Shown here one piece after another: positions 13,508-15,222 of a stretch of DNA of 15,222 bases (position 1 is the first letter of the stretch; every line of letters starts with the position of its first letter). Both the position numbers and the translations under genes were made by a program. A model generated the notes under the pieces. The model saw only the letters and a list, made by a program, of their open reading frames with translations, was not told the DNA's origin and ran no database searches. This DNA is from an uncultured Collinsella sp. (GTDB lineage: Bacteria > Actinomycetota > Coriobacteriia > Coriobacteriales > Coriobacteriaceae). The stretch is taken from contig URIA01000053.1 of the NCBI GenBank assembly GCA_900547765.1, forward strand, positions 1 to 15,222. Reading direction: 5' to 3'.

Positions 13508-14605
13508 GTGAAAGCGCCATCCACCAGGCCCGCGGCCGTGCTCGGCCTGGACGTCGGCAAGTCATCGCACTGGGCCTGCCTGATCGACCGCGACGGGGAG
13601 GTGCTGGCCAGCGCCCCCGTCCGCAACAGGGAGGCCGAGCTCGACGCGCTGTTCGCCTCCGCGCCCGCCGGCACGCTCGTCGTCGTCGACCAGTTCCGCA
13701 ACATAGGGTCCCTCGCCGTGAGGCGGGCCCGCGCCGCGGGGCTCGGGGTCGCCCACCTGCCCGGGCTCGCCGCCAGCCGCGCCGCGGGCCTGTTCGCCGG
13801 CGAGGCCAAGACCGACGAGCGCGACGCCGCGGTGATCGCGCGGACCGCCCTGGGCGTGCCGGACTCCCTGTCGGGGGTCCCGGGCCGCGGCGAGGCCCTC
13901 GAGGCCGCCCGCGCCCTCTCGTCGCAGCGCGACCACGTCGTCGCCTGCGCGACCAGGGACAAGAACCGCCTGCGCGCGGTGCTGCTCGAGTCCTGCCCGG
14001 CCCTCGAGGCCGCGGTCGACCTGTCGGACCGGCGGTGGCTGGAGCTGCTCGCCGGGTTCGGCGGGGCGTGGGGGATCGCCCGCTCCGGGGCCGGGGGCCC
14101 GCGGGCCGAGGCCGCCGGGGAGGCCGCGGCCGCCTCCACCGCGCCCCCGCCGGCGCTCGTCGAGGCCGAGAACAGGCAGGTCAGGTTCCTGGCCGCCCGG
14201 ATATCGGAGGCCCTCGACGAGGCCGGGGCCCTCGAGGCCGAGACGGCGGCGCTGCTCGAGGGCGACGAGACCTACGCGTGCCTGCTCACCGTGCCCGGCA
14301 TCGGCCCGAGGACCGCGGCGCAGCTCGCGGTGTCGGTCGACATCGGGAGGTTCCCGGACCACGACCACCTGGCCTCGCACTGCGGCATAGCCCCGAGGGT
14401 GAGGAGCTCCGGAACGTCGGTGAGGTCGGTCAGGGCGTCCAGGCGCGGCGACGCGAGGCTCAAGTCCCTGCTGATCTTCTCGTGCAACAGCCTGGTGAGG
14501 TCCTCGGGGCGCTACGGCGAGTACTACCGGGCCTGCGGGGCATGGGGCACGGGCGGGCGCTCAAGGCCGTCGCGAGGAAGCGGCTCAGGGCGATATACGC
14601 CGTGA
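13508..14605 (+). CDS. IS110-family transposase, C-terminus frameshifted
   Basis: A DEDD-type recombinase of 365 residues as read in frame. The N-terminal RuvC-like domain shows Asp15 in GLDVGK, Asp61 in VVVDQFRN (Asp where many relatives have Glu, as in actinobacterial copies) and Asp103/Asp106 in AKTDERDA. A long Ala/Glu-rich linker follows (about 125-250). The C-terminal Tnp domain has TVPGIGPRTAAQL (261-273), HCGIAPRVRSSG and ARLKSLLIFSCNS, where Ser325 is the likely catalytic serine. After YYRACG (about residue 344) the frame runs into GTGGRSRPSRGSGSG, unlike the family; the expected ending is in another frame at 14539-14634. One missing G in the run at 14537-14540 explains this. The GTG start has GGAAGGA seven bases upstream. 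Codon use is far more GC-rich than the neighbours, a sign of transfer. Confidence 0.88.
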   Translation: MKAPSTRPAAVLGLDVGKSSHWACLIDRDGEVLASAPVRNREAELDALFASAPAGTLVVVDQFRNIGSLAVRRARAAGLGVAHLPGLAASRAAGLFAGEAKTDERDAAVIARTALGVPDSLSGVPGRGEALEAARALSSQRDHVVACATRDKNRLRAVLLESCPALEAAVDLSDRRWLELLAGFGGAWGIARSGAGGPRAEAAGEAAAASTAPPPALVEAENRQVRFLAARISEALDEAGALEAETAALLEGDETYACLLTVPGIGPRTAAQLAVSVDIGRFPDHDHLASHCGIAPRVRSSGTSVRSVRASRRGDARLKSLLIFSCNSLVRSSGRYGEYYRACGAWGTGGRSRPSRGSGSGRYTP

Positions 14606-14634
14606 TGCGCGACCGGGTGCCCTACCGGGAGTAG
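14539..14634 (+). pseudogene. Out-of-frame C-terminal tail of the IS110 transposase
   Basis: Read in the frame beginning at 14539, this segment encodes GMGHGRALKAVARKRLRAIY and then AVMRDRVPYRE before a TAG. That is the normal closing helix of IS110 transposases (a GHGRAL block, basic helix, then AVMRD). It joins the main frame if one G is added to the GGGG run at 14537-14540, or by a -1 ribosomal slip there. A point deletion, a sequencing error and programmed frameshifting cannot be told apart from one sequence. Confidence 0.75.
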
Positions 14635-14643
14635 CCCCGACGG

Positions 14644-14649
14644 TTGACA
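14644..14649 (+). promoter_or_regulatory. Right-end -35 half of a junction promoter
   Basis: A perfect TTGACA -35 hexamer 12 nt from the right end points outward. Outward promoter halves of this kind are known in IS elements that form circles, including IS621, where the joined ends drive bridge RNA synthesis. In the integrated state it could instead fire into the flank, but no good -10 follows at the proper distance. Confidence 0.5.
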
Positions 14650-14661
14650 AAACTATAGGAA

Positions 14662-14675
14662 CACCCAATGACTAG
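14662..14675. repeat. Interrupted right arm of the REP-like palindrome
   Basis: The CA core is followed by CCCAATGACTAG (14664-14675), the exact inverse of CTAGTCATTGGG at 13185-13196 and, over its first nine bases (CCCAATGAC), of the copy at 13215-13223. This fixes the right boundary of the insertion and supplies the sequence recognised by the 3' target guide of the bridge RNA. Confidence 0.75.
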
Positions 14676-14684
14676 GTGAATAGC

Positions 14685-14717
14685 AAAAGCCCCGCAGTCG
14701 GAGCGGACTGCGGGGCT
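14685..14717 (-). terminator. Intrinsic terminator after carbamate kinase
   Basis: A perfect 12-bp stem, AGCCCCGCAGTC (14688-14699) with GACTGCGGGGCT (14706-14717), has a 6-nt loop and is followed on the minus strand by TTTT (14685-14688). It is the clearest terminator in the window and lies about 65 nt past the carbamate kinase stop. It shares its GCCCCGCAG core with the terminator at 751-801. It may also shield the IS element from antisense transcription. Confidence 0.88.
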
Positions 14718-14736
14718 CATGAAGAGAGGCTAGTTT

Positions 14737-14760
14737 GTGGGCGCTTTGCCTGGCGCCCAC
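14737..14760 (-). other. Stem-loop in the carbamate kinase 3' region
   Basis: Perfect 8-bp arms GTGGGCGC/GCGCCCAC with an 8-nt loop lie between the carbamate kinase stop and its terminator. It has no T run on either side. It is flanked by two AGAGAGGC direct repeats (14723-14730 and 14762-14769). It could stabilise the 3' end of the mRNA; no function is proven. Confidence 0.45.
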
Positions 14761-14782
14761 GAGAGAGGCAACAGAGTAGAGA

Positions 14783-15222
14783 CTACTCGTGGATGCGGGT
14801 ACCGGAGAGGCCAGCCATGGTCTCGGCGGCCTTGTCCAGAGCGCCGATGATGCAGGTGCGGCCCTTGCGGGAACGGGCGAACTTGATGGCAGCGCGGACC
14901 TTGGGCTCCATGGAACCCTTGCCGAACTGGCCCTCGTCGGCCAGGCGCTCGGCCTCGTCGGCGGTGAGGTCCTCGAGCTCCTCCTGGTTGGGCTTGCCAA
15001 AGTTGATGGCGACATGCTCAACGGCGGTCAGCAGGAACAGAACGTCGGCGTCGCAGTCCTCGGCCAGCAGCTCGCCGCCCAGGTCCTTGTCGATGACGGC
15101 GGGAACGCCCTTGTAGCAGCCCTTGTTCTCGTAGTCGCGGACGACGGGGATGCCGCCGCCACCGCAGGCGATGACGATGAACTCGTTGTCGAGCAGGTTG
15201 AGGATGGAGTCGGCCTCGACGA
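14783..15222 (-). CDS. arcC: Carbamate kinase, C-terminal part (gene continues beyond window)
   Basis: About 145 C-terminal residues of carbamate kinase, which transfers phosphate from carbamoyl phosphate to ADP and yields ATP, ammonia and CO2. It is the final step of the arginine deiminase route and of some purine and agmatine degradation routes. Diagnostic motifs: IACGGGGIPV near the visible N-terminal side, VIDKDLGGELLA with the nucleotide-binding lysine, LTAVEHVAINFGKP, GQFGKGSMEPKVRAA and the C-terminal LSGTRIHE. The family is usually about 310 residues, so roughly the first half lies outside the window. The codon choice looks strongly biased, as in a highly expressed gene. It is followed by a strong terminator. 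Which pathway it serves depends on genes beyond the edge. Confidence 0.93.
   Translation of the reverse strand, partial: VEADSILNLLDNEFIVIACGGGGIPVVRDYENKGCYKGVPAVIDKDLGGELLAEDCDADVLFLLTAVEHVAINFGKPNQEELEDLTADEAERLADEGQFGKGSMEPKVRAAIKFARSRKGRTCIIGALDKAAETMAGLSGTRIHE

Larger units (their letters stand above)
13260..14661 (+). mobile_element. IS110-family insertion sequence with bridge RNA
   Basis: About 1.4 kb, visibly more GC-rich than its surroundings. It comprises a 250-nt non-coding left end, one DEDD transposase gene and a short right end (about 30 nt), the layout of the IS110 group as opposed to IS1111. A CA dinucleotide flanks both ends (13258-13259 and 14662-14663) and is the likely recombination core, since both 3' guides of the encoded RNA end in TG. 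There are no terminal inverted repeats of note, as expected for the family. It is inserted into the right arm of a REP-like palindrome; IS621 of E. coli is known to insert in REP sequences. The ends are uncertain by one or two bases. Confidence 0.85.

Noticed and set aside
13562..14380. Long open frame on the minus strand opposite the transposase
   Set aside because: Gly/Arg/Pro-rich composition, explained by the extreme GC content of the element; it is a shadow of the real gene.
13271..14649. TTGTCA near the left end and TGACAA near the right end as terminal inverted repeats of the IS
   Set aside because: Only six bases and unequal distances from the ends; IS110 elements generally lack true terminal inverted repeats, and the right copy is better explained as part of a -35.

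Overview
The window looks like chromosome of a Coriobacteriia member, most likely a Collinsella-type gut actinobacterium. This rests on the moderately high GC with C/G-ending codons, the run of LytS/LytTR two-component genes and the mix of neighbours (UMF1-type transporter, APC permease, carbamate kinase). The assignment is by pattern recognition only; no database was searched. Nearly all genes lie on the minus strand, so transcription mostly runs from high to low coordinates.

Minus-strand order: a partial carbamate kinase (14783-15222), an APC amino-acid permease (10380-11831) and an amidohydrolase (8971-10248), then a LytS-type kinase with its LytTR regulator (8852-6694), a zinc-dependent phospholipase C-like protein (6601-5657) and a UMF1-type MFS transporter (5555-4296). 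A second LytTR operon follows (4124-808): a GT2 glycosyltransferase overlaps a LytS-type kinase by 4 nt, followed by a LytTR regulator. Last is a YfcE-type phosphodiesterase (710-243). Intrinsic terminators were found after the phosphodiesterase, the regulator of the second operon, the transporter, the amidohydrolase and the carbamate kinase. The two kinase/regulator pairs are paralogous and share an unusual receptor half: two membrane helices and a GAF-like domain, not the multi-helix LytS receptor.

On the plus strand are a membrane-anchored C39-like cysteine peptidase (12187-13188) and, right after it, a very GC-rich IS110-family element (about 13260-14661) inserted into a REP-like palindromic repeat. 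The transposase C-terminus is out of frame by one base at a G run.

The most exciting content is in the 250-nt left end of that element. It reads as a bridge RNA with a 5' hairpin and two stem-internal-loop structures. The first loop carries an 8-nt copy of the left target flank and a 9-nt complement (one wobble) of the right target. The second carries a 7-nt copy of the element's right end and a 6-nt complement of its left end. Both 3' guides end in TG, complementary to a CA dinucleotide present at both junctions. A perfect TTGACA in the right end and a TACAGT in the left end would be joined into a promoter when the ends meet in a circle. The RNA can therefore be decoded against its own insertion site within this window.
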